Source: Chitinophagaceae bacterium (GTDB lineage Bacteria; Bacteroidota; Bacteroidia; Chitinophagales; Chitinophagaceae). Taken from it: 64,000 bases of DNA. Below the pieces are notes generated by a model that worked only from the letters and a program-made list of their open reading frames with translations, had not been told where the DNA came from and searched no databases. Position numbers and translations under genes: made by a program. Location of the stretch: the NCBI GenBank assembly GCA_016720585.1, contig JADKKH010000006.1:124001-188000 (forward strand), in the 5' to 3' direction. The stretch's first letter is position 1. Each line of letters begins with the position of its first letter. Shown here in pieces: positions 1-9,249 of this stretch.

Positions 1-1
1 T

Positions 2-97
2 AAAATCCATCCCATGATTACCCTTGCCATCATCTGCCTTGTCCGGCGTTATATTCTCCAGGGCAGAAAAAAACAACCCATATTAGTTACATCGTAG
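2..97 (+). CDS. C-terminal end of an unidentified gene (partial)
   Basis: Only one plus-strand frame is open from the window edge. It gives 31 residues ending in a basic tail (QGRKKQPILVTS) and a TAG stop at 95-97. A short hydrophobic stretch (MITLAIICLV) before the basic tail suggests the end of a membrane protein. It would overlap the 3' end of the converging minus-strand gene by 11 bp. The piece is too short to identify and could be chance. Confidence 0.35.
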   Translation, partial: KIHPMITLAIICLVRRYILQGRKKQPILVTS

Positions 98-530
98 TAG
101 TTCTATTCAACTTTATTTCTTTTGGACGCTGTACTGCATAATAATAAAAAAGTGTTAATGCGCCGGCAACAAATGGAATTAAGGCAAGATGTTTGCCCGT
201 AAAATCCTTCCATAAAAGTCTTGAATCAAATCCTGCAAATTCACTGATCATCCATAAAGAGTTAGCGCTGATCCAGAAAACGATAGCCAGGTTATGCGCC
301 AGTTCAGATTTAATATGCCGGTTGTGCCAGGCAATCCATATGGCAATACACAGGGTTGGGATAATCATGGCGATACCAAGCGGCTTCCATATCATACACC
401 AGCTGATGTCCTTTAAAAGCCAGAAAACAATATGCATATTTTCTAAACGGCGAAAACCAGCCGGAATGGAATAGATGGATTTGTTGGATGCGTGCATGTT
501 AAAAAAAGTTGGTTTAATAATCGTGTTCAT
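87..530 (-). CDS. Small multi-pass membrane protein, unknown function
   Basis: The 147-residue product has about four hydrophobic segments: roughly 33-50 (around the HIVFWLLKDISW stretch), 50-66, 80-98 and 112-130. A short soluble N-terminus precedes them and a charged tail (RPKEIKLNRTTTM) follows. I recognise no catalytic motif. It resembles the small inner-membrane proteins of unknown role common in Bacteroidota. The start is the ATG at 530; the methionine at residue 12 is an alternative. It lies 63 bp downstream of the FAD oxidoreductase on the same strand, so co-transcription is possible. Confidence 0.6.
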   Translation of the reverse strand: MNTIIKPTFFNMHASNKSIYSIPAGFRRLENMHIVFWLLKDISWCMIWKPLGIAMIIPTLCIAIWIAWHNRHIKSELAHNLAIVFWISANSLWMISEFAGFDSRLLWKDFTGKHLALIPFVAGALTLFYYYAVQRPKEIKLNRTTTM

Positions 531-593
531 TAAAAGTAAGGATTTGGTGAAACCGGTAGGTTTTTCAGGTCATAATTTTATACCAAACAACTA

Positions 594-1652
594 TCAGCGG
601 GCCAGTATTTTTGAAAATCTCATGATATCGGCTTCGGGTAAAACGGGCTTTTTATACACCAGGTTTTCTGTCAGCTGACGGGCAAAAAAAGGAGCCAATG
701 AACAGCCCTTTGTTCCCATGCCATTGAGCAGTCCCACATTCGGGTGATGCGGATGAATTCCAACAAAGGGTCGTCGTTCCAGGGTAGCCGGTCGTGTGCC
801 GGAAAGATGAGCTACTATTTTGTAGGGTATCTTCAACCAATCTTTCAGGAGCTGTTCTGTTCTTTCCCTGAATGCATTGGTTGGATCTGCGTTTTCAAAT
901 TTCCAGGCATAGTCCGAACCCACCCACCATAAACCTTTTGTAACCAGGGGCACCAGCATCATTCCTTTTTTATAAATGGATGTTTGAGGTAAACCAGGTA
1001 TTTCCGCTATCAGCAATTCGCCTTTATTTGGTGCAAATGGCAATAAATGGAAATACGGATTGTTGCAACTGCTGTTGCCGTCACAGAAAATAATTTTATC
1101 AGCGATGATGTCCTTATAATGAATTTTTGACAAAGAAATTTTTAGTTCGTTGAAGTCAAATTCTTCTTCAAGCAAAGTTTTTCTTTCTTTCAACTGTTGC
1201 CGCCAAACAGGTAATAGTGTTTCCAGATGTGCAGTATAAGCAGGACGTATCTCCCCACAGCCAAATTCATAGTTAAACATTGAATGAAATTGGTTTTGTT
1301 CCGCATAATTGAAAACATATTCCCCTTTTTCTTCTACCCGTTGCAGAAAACTCACCCGCATTTGCGGACCGGGAAAAAAGTCAATAATATTTTTTTGTGA
1401 AATAGCGGAGATACCCAATTCTTTTCCAAGCTGGGTATAAGCATTCCAGGCAAAGGGAAGTATTTCTTTGGCCATCCATACTTCCACATGCCTGCGACCC
1501 GTGACGGGGTTGATGATGCCTGCGCTAATCCGGGAAGGAGCCTCTTTAAAATGGTTATCTATTACGAGAAAACTCTTTCCTTCTTTTTGTAAATAATAGC
1601 TGAGCCATGTGCCTGAGATACCCTGGCCGATGATGAGATAGTCAATCTGCAT
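594..1652 (-). CDS. FAD-dependent oxidoreductase (DAO / glycine-oxidase-like fold)
   Basis: The 352-residue product begins with a Rossmann dinucleotide motif (YLIIGQGISGTWLSYYL) that binds the FAD ADP moiety. After about 40 residues comes the DAO-type segment SAGIINPVTGRR. A C-terminal second FAD contact is recognisable (ATLERRPFVGIHP, then NGMGTKGCSLAPFFA). This is the fold of D-amino-acid oxidase, ThiO and the C-terminal half of MnmC. Substrate is not predictable and the protein is expected in the cytoplasm. I place the start at the ATG at 1652; the longer frame needs a TTG codon only two codons upstream, and the family usually starts right before the Rossmann strand. The gene follows the macroglobulin gene after an inverted repeat. 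Confidence 0.8.
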   Translation of the reverse strand: MQIDYLIIGQGISGTWLSYYLQKEGKSFLVIDNHFKEAPSRISAGIINPVTGRRHVEVWMAKEILPFAWNAYTQLGKELGISAISQKNIIDFFPGPQMRVSFLQRVEEKGEYVFNYAEQNQFHSMFNYEFGCGEIRPAYTAHLETLLPVWRQQLKERKTLLEEEFDFNELKISLSKIHYKDIIADKIIFCDGNSSCNNPYFHLLPFAPNKGELLIAEIPGLPQTSIYKKGMMLVPLVTKGLWWVGSDYAWKFENADPTNAFRERTEQLLKDWLKIPYKIVAHLSGTRPATLERRPFVGIHPHHPNVGLLNGMGTKGCSLAPFFARQLTENLVYKKPVLPEADIMRFSKILAR

Positions 1653-1681
1653 CCGCAAATGTAATGTTCAATATTCAATGC

Positions 1682-1736
1682 TCAATTCTCAATGTTCAAT
1701 ACGGAGACCCGTTGTTAATTGAACATTGAGAATTGA
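1682..1736. repeat. Long inverted repeat in the macroglobulin / oxidoreductase gap
   Basis: A 19-bp arm at 1682-1700 (TCAATTCTCAATGTTCAAT) is the exact reverse complement of 1718-1736, with a 17-nt loop. The flanks contain further copies of the same words (TTCAATATTCAATGCTC). It lacks a T-run, so it is not a typical terminator. It looks like an intergenic repeat family unit and could still act as an mRNA 3'-end structure. Confidence 0.7.
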
Positions 1737-1747
1737 ATATTGAGCAT

Positions 1748-4700
1748 TTATTCAACTTTTATCCTTACTCCTTCAGAATGGCTTGTAAATTCAGGTGCAT
1801 ACATACATTGAATGGTGGTGACTCCATTACTGAAATTACCTGCATGAGTGGCGAATAAGGTATATTCAAACACATAAGTTCCTTTTCTCAGGTAACTGAA
1901 AAAGAAATTTGTACTGGCATCTTTGGTGCTTTCATAATAACCGAGACCACCCTGGTATTTATAACTGCTGAGAACATTCACCGGTTCAAGCGCCGATGCC
2001 CGCATGTCTTTCATGTGTACATATTCCATATCACGGTCGACCCGGAGTTCTACCCGTACCTTTATTTTATCACCCACTTTCAATATGTTCCCGTCATTTA
2101 CCGGGGTAATTACCGGACCTCGGTCAGTATTTTTCTCAACAAATAGTTTCTTTACCAGTTTTAACGGGGTGGAAGCGGTTGTGATTTTATCAAGGTCTTC
2201 AAAATACTGCCAATACACAGCGCCCCATGATACGGAGTTAATTGGTTGATTGGTTGATTGGTTAATTGGGGGGTGGCTAACAGTTACTGAGATATTTCCC
2301 ATATCTGATTTTATTTTATCCCCTTCAATTGTTTTTTTGAAGTAGCCTGTTCCCGCTTCTTGTCCGGCTTCTGTTGATTTGATAGTTGTGCTGCTACCTA
2401 ATTTTATTTCAACAACAGGTTCGTTACCCAGCACCCCGATTGCTGACGGTACTGTTCCTTGTATCAATAAGGCATAACAGGCTTCAGCAGTGGCTTTAGT
2501 CGTTTTCCAGTTATTGGTTTGTTTATTTTTCAATAGCCAGGTTCTCAGGTCATCCACAGTTTGAGACACAAAATATTGTGTCTTTATATCATCCTTATCA
2601 ACCTCCTGGAATACTTCTATCAATAATGCCTGTGTTTCAATAGGGGCCTGGTACCAGAACCATCCACCGGTCTGGTCTTTCCAGTACATACCGAGTTCTT
2701 CATTGGTAATGGATGTTTCTTTCAGCGATTTCAGGATAGCGGTTGGTTGAGGCGCAATTTCTTCCGTCTTTACCAGATTGCCTCTGTGTAAGGCTAAAGC
2801 AATCATACCCTGCATGTATTTACCCTGACCAACCCAATACTGCTGCGCTTGTTTATAGTAATAATTGTAAGCAGTTTGAGAAGCCGCATCAATTTTATTT
2901 TCCGGGAAGAAACTCCGCATATATAAATACTGGATCTGCGTGTACCCAATATGCTGTTGTTTCAGGTTGGCTTTGTATTTAATTAAATAATCATAGTCTT
3001 CTTTGATCTTCCTGTCGAGATAAGGAATAGCTGTTGATAACAGGGCTTTCAGTTTGGCATCCTGTCCCTCAGCAATGCCTTTTAATTTCTTCAGGTGCCC
3101 GATGCCCGTTGCAATGTATTGGGTCATATAACGATCATCCGGTCCCCCGGTAAACCATACAAAGCCACCATTGCTGCTTTGCATTTGTTTCAGTTTTTCA
3201 TACGAGTTATTCAGCTGCTCACTCATTTTTATCATATCAAAAAGCAAGGCCATATTCCTTTTTTGTTCAGCTTCATTCTTTGCTTGTAATACCCAGGGGG
3301 TTTCTTCCAGCAAAACGGATTTGAGTTCCTGGTTTTTTTGCAGATTGCTCATCAGGGCAGCTGTATCTTGTACTTTCCATTTTTCAAACACCTGTTTGAT
3401 GCGTGGGGAAGAATTGGAAATAAAACTGGCCAGCGAATTGGCATAATACCTGTTCCAGGTTTGCTCGGCACATTCGTAAGGATATTCCATCAGGTAGGGC
3501 AGGGCCTGTACCGCATACCAGGCGGGATTGGAAGTGTATTCAACGGTTAAAGAGTAATGCTGCAATGTAGCATCAGGTTGAGACGCAAGAGTTTCTGTCT
3601 TTACTAATTTTTCAAAAGTAAAATTCTTAGTGCCTGTCCCTCTCATGGGCAAGGGCATTGTTTCTGTTACCAGCATCCGGTTGGTCAGGATGGGCAGCAT
3701 GTTTTCTTCGCCGTCACTCACTTCACCTCCGGTGGAGAGGGGCGCCCTTGCCACGATCCTCCATACCAATGCTTTATTAAATAGGTAGGGTACTTCAATC
3801 GGAAACTTAACAACTTCGCTTTGACCGGCTGCTACGGTGAAGTACTGGTTGGGTACCACATTTTTAAAACGTCCATCTATCGGTTCATTGGTTTCGGCAT
3901 CGAATAATTGAAACTCCGCAGTACCTGTTAGTTCTTTCCCTGAAAGATTGACGATCTTGGAACTGAATTCCATTTTATCGCCTTCCCTTAAAAAACGGGG
4001 AGGATTGGGCTGCACCATCAGCTCTTTTTGAGTCACAATTTCCTTGGTGCTGCTGCCAAAGGCTGCTTCTTTGGTATGCGCCAGCGCCATGAATTTCCAT
4101 CTGGTCAGTGCTTCGGGCATAGTGAAAGTAAACGCTATGGCCCCCGTGCTATCTGTTCTCAATTCAGGAAAGAAGAAAGCTGTTTCATTGAAGTTTTTAC
4201 GAATCTTAACTTCGCCAGTTTGCTGGTTCGTCTTTTCTTTTTCAAGTTCATCACTTACGCCATTTCCATCTTTTGTTTTTGAAACGGAATAGCCAAGTTC
4301 TTTGGCTTGCTTTTTTACGCCTATTCCAGTTACAACTACTTCCTCCAGGTTTTTACCATCGGCTTCTGCAGTTACAGGTTTTCCCAAACGATATACACCA
4401 CCTCCATAATAATCCCGGTTTTGCTCACTGGATAATAGGTAGTCGTATTGTTTATAAAGGCTTTTCGATTCCGGGCTACCAATATTTTTTTGGTTTGATT
4501 CCACCGTCGTAAAATTCTGTGAACCGCTCCAGTTTCTGCTGTTATAATAATAGGGCCAGATATTGGGTTGGCTCCAGCTATGCGCATAGAACTGGTCAAG
4601 CGATGCATCATACATACCAGCCAGCATTTCTGCGGCTACTTTCTCATTTTTATAACCACTAATTTTTATTTTCCACTTTTCTTCACTCCCGGGTAATGTC

Positions 4701-7700
4701 TTGTCACGGAAACTGGCATATTCAACTGTCAGCTCTTTATTTGTCCAGGGAATACTGATTGTTTGATTGAGCTGATAATAGCGATTATGCTTTATGAACA
4801 ACCAACCGACTCCATAGCCACCCCGGTCTGCTTCAGCAGCAGGGAAGCTGAAAATTTTCTTTTCGTTGTTTATTTGGATAAATGTGTAGTTTATATTTTG
4901 TAGTTTGTTGTTTATAGTTCCTTTATCCACTTGATGAACCACAAATAAGTTGTCTGCTGCTGTACCCAGTTCCACTTTGGCGGTTTCGCCAGGCTCAACA
5001 GTGGTTTTGCTTATTCCTGTCCATAAATAATCCGGGCGATTCAATTGCTTGTTTTTTTCATCAAACAGCTCGATGTATTTCAGGTCTTTTACCGGCTCCC
5101 CGTTCTTGTCCTTTGTTTCCATTTCAATAATGTAGAACCCGGAAGTCAACAGTCCACGATCAATAGTCCACAGTCCATTCTCCCTGGCAGAATCTGTCTT
5201 ATTAAATAGTTCTTTTTCTTTTTCCCAACTTTTGAGATCCGTTTCATTATCATATTCATCGTATGGAAAATTGCCGATATATTCTGCCTGGCTCATTACA
5301 AACTGATCGGGTCTATCCCAGTAGCGGTCACGGATAAGACGTTTTTCTTCTTTTAGTTTTGTAATGGTCACTTTTACCTTAGCAGGTTCGTATTCACCAT
5401 TCATGTTTTGGGTGCGGATGAATAGTGATTTCAAACTATCTGCTGGTAGCCTTGCGGGAACCGAACTAACAAGCATCAACGATTTATAACTTACGGAAAC
5501 CATTTTTTCGCCACTCCTTGTTTCGCCGTTGATGTCTGTAATGTCAGCATATATTCTATAGTCAAAAACGGGTTCAAATTTCTTTTCAATATTCAGGTCC
5601 GGGATTGCGGTAAACCCGACTACAAACTTTCCGTCTTTATCTGTTTTCGTTTCACCATGTGCAATTTCCATTTCTTCAGCCGGCGGCTGCCACCAACGCC
5701 AGAACATCCAGGCATATAAAAATCTTGGCTGACGGACGATACGGTATTTTACCAGAGCGCCATCGATCGCATTGCCTGCATAGGCTTTGGCAATACCGGT
5801 TACTTTTATTTTATCGTTCACTTTATAAGTTCCTTTGATGGGTTCATAATCCACATAGAATTTGGGACGTTTATACTCTTCCACCCGGAAGCCGGCATTA
5901 CCGTCATCCGTTTTGGTATAAATAGTAAACTGACCATTTATGCCACTTTGTGGTAATTGAAACCTGCCATTAAAAGATCCAAATTCATTCGTTTTTAACA
6001 GAAGGGAATCCACATCTTTTGAATTGGCGTCCCGAAGAAAGACGGTGGTTGAATAATCATTTCTTACACCTGTTTTACTCCCTGCCTTTCCGGAAGCCGG
6101 GTCTTCCTGGTTTCTGCTGAGAACGATCCCTTTAAAGTATATGGTTTGACCGGGGCGGTAAATACTTCGGTCTGTAAAAAGATGAATGGACGTTAAAGTC
6201 TCTGGCTCTTCATCTTCATCCTCATTATAATTGTAATAGTAATAATAATCATACACGAGGTCGTTCATAAAAAGACGGTCTTTGCCATGTGTAATATCAA
6301 GCAGGTAGGAATAATTAGTATAATTAGTGATTTCCTTTTTGGGTTTTTCCATCTTAAAAAAACCATGGGCATCGGTCGTATACGATTTTCCTTTTTCTTT
6401 TATGTATTTGGATTGCTTGTAGTCATACTTCTGTTGCCAGGTCTGTACAGCTGCGTTTACCAGTGGCTGTCCATTATCCCGGTCAACCACAAAAAAATCG
6501 TTGCTGTTATTTACATAGCTTATTCCGGATACATACAGGAACCTGGCCCCGATAATGGTATTTCTGCCGTTGAAATCTTTATCGGTGGAGGCTGCCAGTA
6601 TATATTCTCCTGGTGGGAGGGCATCCACTTTTATTTCAGTGCTGTGTTGTTGTAAATCATTCGTAACCGGCAAAGTTTGCTGCCAGGTCTTTAAAGGACT
6701 CGCATTTACAATCGCAGGCCAGTATTTTTCATCGTATTGATTTTCCAGTGCTGTTTTCAATGCTTCATCAGCCTTAATCAACCTCAGATAGAGGGACGTG
6801 ATATTCCGGTATTTTACCAGGGACCTGAAAGGCTGGCCGGGTACATTCACTTTTTCTACACTGAACTGAAATGATCTGCTGTTGATCGTATTCAGAAGAT
6901 TGTAAGCATTTACTTTTCCTTCTGAAGAGTCCTTTTGTAAAAGCACTCTTTCCAATATTTCTTTTGCCTTTATTCTGGCAAATCGTTGGGTCGTATCACC
7001 ATAAGGTTTGTATTCAGCAGCTTTTTGTTCATACCAGGCGGCAACCAGGTACCAGGCCTGTGAAGCGGCCGGAAGAGCAGGGTATTGGTTGGCTATCTGA
7101 CTGATCGCATTGAAATATAATTTTTCTTTATCCGGGTGCGTGGATTTCGTTTTTACAAATTCAATGCGCTGCAGGTCGGCATCAATTAACGCATCAGGTC
7201 TGGCATCGTTCCCATGAAGGGCTATCAGCTTCTGATAGATCAATAAGGCTTTGTGTTGCAAAGACAGTGAATCTGGGGTTGTGAACTTCCGGGTAATAAA
7301 AACAGCCGCCGGGTCAAAAGCACCCGCCTGGTTAATTTCAAATGCATAGGCCGGTTTTTTTATATCCCTTTCATCATTTTCAAAATAACTCAAGGCCCGA
7401 TGAGCAAGCAAATCATATAGCGTAGGGCGCAGATGACGGACGTTGCCTTTTAAGATAATGGCATCATAAGCTTCCAACTTTGTCTTTTGCAGCAATTTTT
7501 CCTCTTTGATGGATTGCAGATAAAGCGCACTTATCTTTTTATGAAAGTCTTCTGCATCCCAGGTGGCGATATCTGTTTTGCTGAAATTTTCTGTTTTTGT
7601 CCGGTTATATAATTTCCACCTGTGCTGCTGGTAATAATTCCAGTACATGTCTGCCAGCAGACTTTTTAAAAGGGCTGTTACAGGTTCTTTTGTGCCCGTA

Positions 7701-8002
7701 ATTTCTTTTTCTATTTCTGCAATCGAAAACGTTTCATTGTCTTCCCTGTTTTCACTTTGCAGGTCCGTCATATATACCAGGGATTTGATCAGCTGCGCGT
7801 CTTGTTTTTCGATTTTAGACAGCGCATAGATCTTCTTTACTTCTGCCAGGGCAGATTTAGGAAGCCCTTTTTCTGCAAAAGCTTCAACTTTTTTCCATTC
7901 TTTTTCATATTTCTTTACCGGGCTTTGGCTATGGACAGTTAGTGTAAAAAGACAGCATATACCAAGCAACAGGTAAAAGTTTTTTATAAATAGCATTTTC
8001 AT
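1748..8002 (-). CDS. Alpha-2-macroglobulin family protease inhibitor
   Basis: This 2084-residue exported protein has a signal peptide (about 1-25, ending HSQS). It then has a helical N-terminal part, an MG2-type domain starting near residue 610 (DRSIYRPGQTIYFKG), further macroglobulin domains, and the A2M domain near 1260 (FFPELRTDSTGAIAFTFTMP). A thioester motif CAEQ in the context YECAEQTWNR lies near residue 1510, followed by the alpha-alpha toroid. In this family the thioester covalently traps attacking proteases. Unusually, a SusC/TonB-box-like stretch (LEEVVVTGIGVKKQ) sits near residue 1220, between the bait region and the A2M domain. Export to the periplasm or surface is inferred. The gene is monocistronic; no pbpC partner is adjacent. 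Confidence 0.93.
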   Translation of the reverse strand: MKMLFIKNFYLLLGICCLFTLTVHSQSPVKKYEKEWKKVEAFAEKGLPKSALAEVKKIYALSKIEKQDAQLIKSLVYMTDLQSENREDNETFSIAEIEKEITGTKEPVTALLKSLLADMYWNYYQQHRWKLYNRTKTENFSKTDIATWDAEDFHKKISALYLQSIKEEKLLQKTKLEAYDAIILKGNVRHLRPTLYDLLAHRALSYFENDERDIKKPAYAFEINQAGAFDPAAVFITRKFTTPDSLSLQHKALLIYQKLIALHGNDARPDALIDADLQRIEFVKTKSTHPDKEKLYFNAISQIANQYPALPAASQAWYLVAAWYEQKAAEYKPYGDTTQRFARIKAKEILERVLLQKDSSEGKVNAYNLLNTINSRSFQFSVEKVNVPGQPFRSLVKYRNITSLYLRLIKADEALKTALENQYDEKYWPAIVNASPLKTWQQTLPVTNDLQQHSTEIKVDALPPGEYILAASTDKDFNGRNTIIGARFLYVSGISYVNNSNDFFVVDRDNGQPLVNAAVQTWQQKYDYKQSKYIKEKGKSYTTDAHGFFKMEKPKKEITNYTNYSYLLDITHGKDRLFMNDLVYDYYYYYNYNEDEDEEPETLTSIHLFTDRSIYRPGQTIYFKGIVLSRNQEDPASGKAGSKTGVRNDYSTTVFLRDANSKDVDSLLLKTNEFGSFNGRFQLPQSGINGQFTIYTKTDDGNAGFRVEEYKRPKFYVDYEPIKGTYKVNDKIKVTGIAKAYAGNAIDGALVKYRIVRQPRFLYAWMFWRWWQPPAEEMEIAHGETKTDKDGKFVVGFTAIPDLNIEKKFEPVFDYRIYADITDINGETRSGEKMVSVSYKSLMLVSSVPARLPADSLKSLFIRTQNMNGEYEPAKVKVTITKLKEEKRLIRDRYWDRPDQFVMSQAEYIGNFPYDEYDNETDLKSWEKEKELFNKTDSARENGLWTIDRGLLTSGFYIIEMETKDKNGEPVKDLKYIELFDEKNKQLNRPDYLWTGISKTTVEPGETAKVELGTAADNLFVVHQVDKGTINNKLQNINYTFIQINNEKKIFSFPAAEADRGGYGVGWLFIKHNRYYQLNQTISIPWTNKELTVEYASFRDKTLPGSEEKWKIKISGYKNEKVAAEMLAGMYDASLDQFYAHSWSQPNIWPYYYNSRNWSGSQNFTTVESNQKNIGSPESKSLYKQYDYLLSSEQNRDYYGGGVYRLGKPVTAEADGKNLEEVVVTGIGVKKQAKELGYSVSKTKDGNGVSDELEKEKTNQQTGEVKIRKNFNETAFFFPELRTDSTGAIAFTFTMPEALTRWKFMALAHTKEAAFGSSTKEIVTQKELMVQPNPPRFLREGDKMEFSSKIVNLSGKELTGTAEFQLFDAETNEPIDGRFKNVVPNQYFTVAAGQSEVVKFPIEVPYLFNKALVWRIVARAPLSTGGEVSDGEENMLPILTNRMLVTETMPLPMRGTGTKNFTFEKLVKTETLASQPDATLQHYSLTVEYTSNPAWYAVQALPYLMEYPYECAEQTWNRYYANSLASFISNSSPRIKQVFEKWKVQDTAALMSNLQKNQELKSVLLEETPWVLQAKNEAEQKRNMALLFDMIKMSEQLNNSYEKLKQMQSSNGGFVWFTGGPDDRYMTQYIATGIGHLKKLKGIAEGQDAKLKALLSTAIPYLDRKIKEDYDYLIKYKANLKQQHIGYTQIQYLYMRSFFPENKIDAASQTAYNYYYKQAQQYWVGQGKYMQGMIALALHRGNLVKTEEIAPQPTAILKSLKETSITNEELGMYWKDQTGGWFWYQAPIETQALLIEVFQEVDKDDIKTQYFVSQTVDDLRTWLLKNKQTNNWKTTKATAEACYALLIQGTVPSAIGVLGNEPVVEIKLGSSTTIKSTEAGQEAGTGYFKKTIEGDKIKSDMGNISVTVSHPPINQSTNQPINSVSWGAVYWQYFEDLDKITTASTPLKLVKKLFVEKNTDRGPVITPVNDGNILKVGDKIKVRVELRVDRDMEYVHMKDMRASALEPVNVLSSYKYQGGLGYYESTKDASTNFFFSYLRKGTYVFEYTLFATHAGNFSNGVTTIQCMYAPEFTSHSEGVRIKVE

Positions 8003-8394
8003 GCGCTAAAAATTTAGTACAAGGTAATTAATCCTATGTGACGATAAGATGCCGTAAGTCATGGTTTTTCATAAACCCTTACTTTCCGATACAATTAATA
8101 AGGTATCTGTATCCTCAACAGAAGCGGAAAACAAAAAAGGCAATCATTTTTTACTCTTTCCGGGTAATTATTATGTCCTGGTTCCGGTAATTTCTGCATT
8201 TTCAAAATTTATTAGCATCTGGATATTGCTGCCTTGAAACCCTTTACAGGCAAGTATTCCTGCATTATCCCGCAAGTAATGGGATGAATAAAAAACGCCT
8301 TTAACATTTTCTTCAACCATTTTCTGGCACGGTGGCATGGGTTTGGAAATAGGAGTTAGCGGAAACCCTTTTTATCAAAATTAAATTTTAAACC
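8003..8394. other. Divergent intergenic region
   Basis: This 392-bp gap separates the divergent macroglobulin and DUF4476 genes and should hold both promoters. On the minus strand TACCTTGT, close to the TAnnTTTG consensus, lies about 30 bp before the macroglobulin ATG. I found no convincing -7 element for the plus gene, no RNA gene and no repeat. Confidence 0.4.
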
Positions 8395-9111
8395 ATGAAA
8401 AGAATTTTTACACTTTTAATTGCCTCTGTTTTTTCTCTTTCACTTTTGGCCTTTGATGGCAGCCGCCTGAGTGTCTCTTCCGTTGCTACCAGTACCGAAA
8501 TGAAAATTGAAATCGATGGCAGAAAGTTCAGTATGAACAATAACAGCGTAACCGTAAGTTATCTTGCCGAAGGATACCACCAGGTAAAAATCTTCCGGGA
8601 GAAGAACCGGAAAGGAAACGGGTTTGGTTCCGGCAGGAAGAGCGAAGTCATCTTCAGCAGTTCCATATTTCTGAAAAGGGGATTTCACCTGGATATTACG
8701 GTCAACCGTTTTGGAAAAGTAATGACCGATGAACGCCGTATCGATATCAACGATGATTGGTACAATGATGAAGACGATTATTATGATACCGATAATGGCG
8801 GATGGAATGGTGGCCGCGGCAATGTGATGAATAACCGTGAGTTTTCGGATATGAAAGACCAGATTCGTAAAGAATGGTTTGAGAACAACCGGTTGATTTC
8901 TGCCAAAGTTATCATAGACAAGAACAATTTTAATATGCAACAGGTAAAAGAACTTATGCTGCTCTTTACTTTTGAAAATAACAGGCTGGAAGTGGCTAAG
9001 TATGCTTACCGTAAAACAGTAGACAAACAAAACACCTACCAGTTAAATGATGCCCTGACTTTTAACAGCAGTAAAGATGAACTGGCCCGTTTTATCCGTG
9101 AATCCCGATAG
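8395..9111 (+). CDS. Exported DUF4476 protein
   Basis: The 238-residue product has a signal peptide (about 1-19, MKRIFTLLIASVFSLSLLAF). A beta-rich middle part follows, resembling a small PEGA-like surface domain, with an acidic, Gly/Asn-rich linker near 125-145 (DDWYNDEDDYYD). The C-terminal 90 residues match DUF4476: FSDMKDQIRKEWFENNRL, then QQVKELMLLFTFENNRLEVA, ending in ELARFIRES. DUF4476 proteins are common exported proteins of Bacteroidota with no assigned role. The gene stands alone and ends at a strong bidirectional terminator shared with sucD. Confidence 0.8.
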   Translation: MKRIFTLLIASVFSLSLLAFDGSRLSVSSVATSTEMKIEIDGRKFSMNNNSVTVSYLAEGYHQVKIFREKNRKGNGFGSGRKSEVIFSSSIFLKRGFHLDITVNRFGKVMTDERRIDINDDWYNDEDDYYDTDNGGWNGGRGNVMNNREFSDMKDQIRKEWFENNRLISAKVIIDKNNFNMQQVKELMLLFTFENNRLEVAKYAYRKTVDKQNTYQLNDALTFNSSKDELARFIRESR

Positions 9112-9162
9112 GCGCGTGGACAATGTGGAATAGAAAGTGAGAAATAAAAAACACCCTTAAAT

Positions 9163-9200
9163 AAAAAGAACTCTTCAATTTTTTTTGGAGAGTTCTTTTT
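9163..9200. terminator. Bidirectional rho-independent terminator
   Basis: AAAAAGAACTCT (9163-9174) pairs perfectly with AGAGTTCTTTTT (9189-9200) around a 14-nt T-rich loop. The arms end in A and T runs, so it can stop the plus-strand DUF4476 transcript and the converging sucD transcript. Confidence 0.85.
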
Positions 9201-9249
9201 ATAAAAAACATTAAGTGAAGTATACTGATTACAACAAATTATTTCCCAT

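Noticed and set aside
8440..9030. 196-codon minus-strand open frame
   Set aside because: It lies entirely antisense to the DUF4476 gene, which has a signal peptide, a recognisable domain and terminator; the antisense product has no recognisable family.
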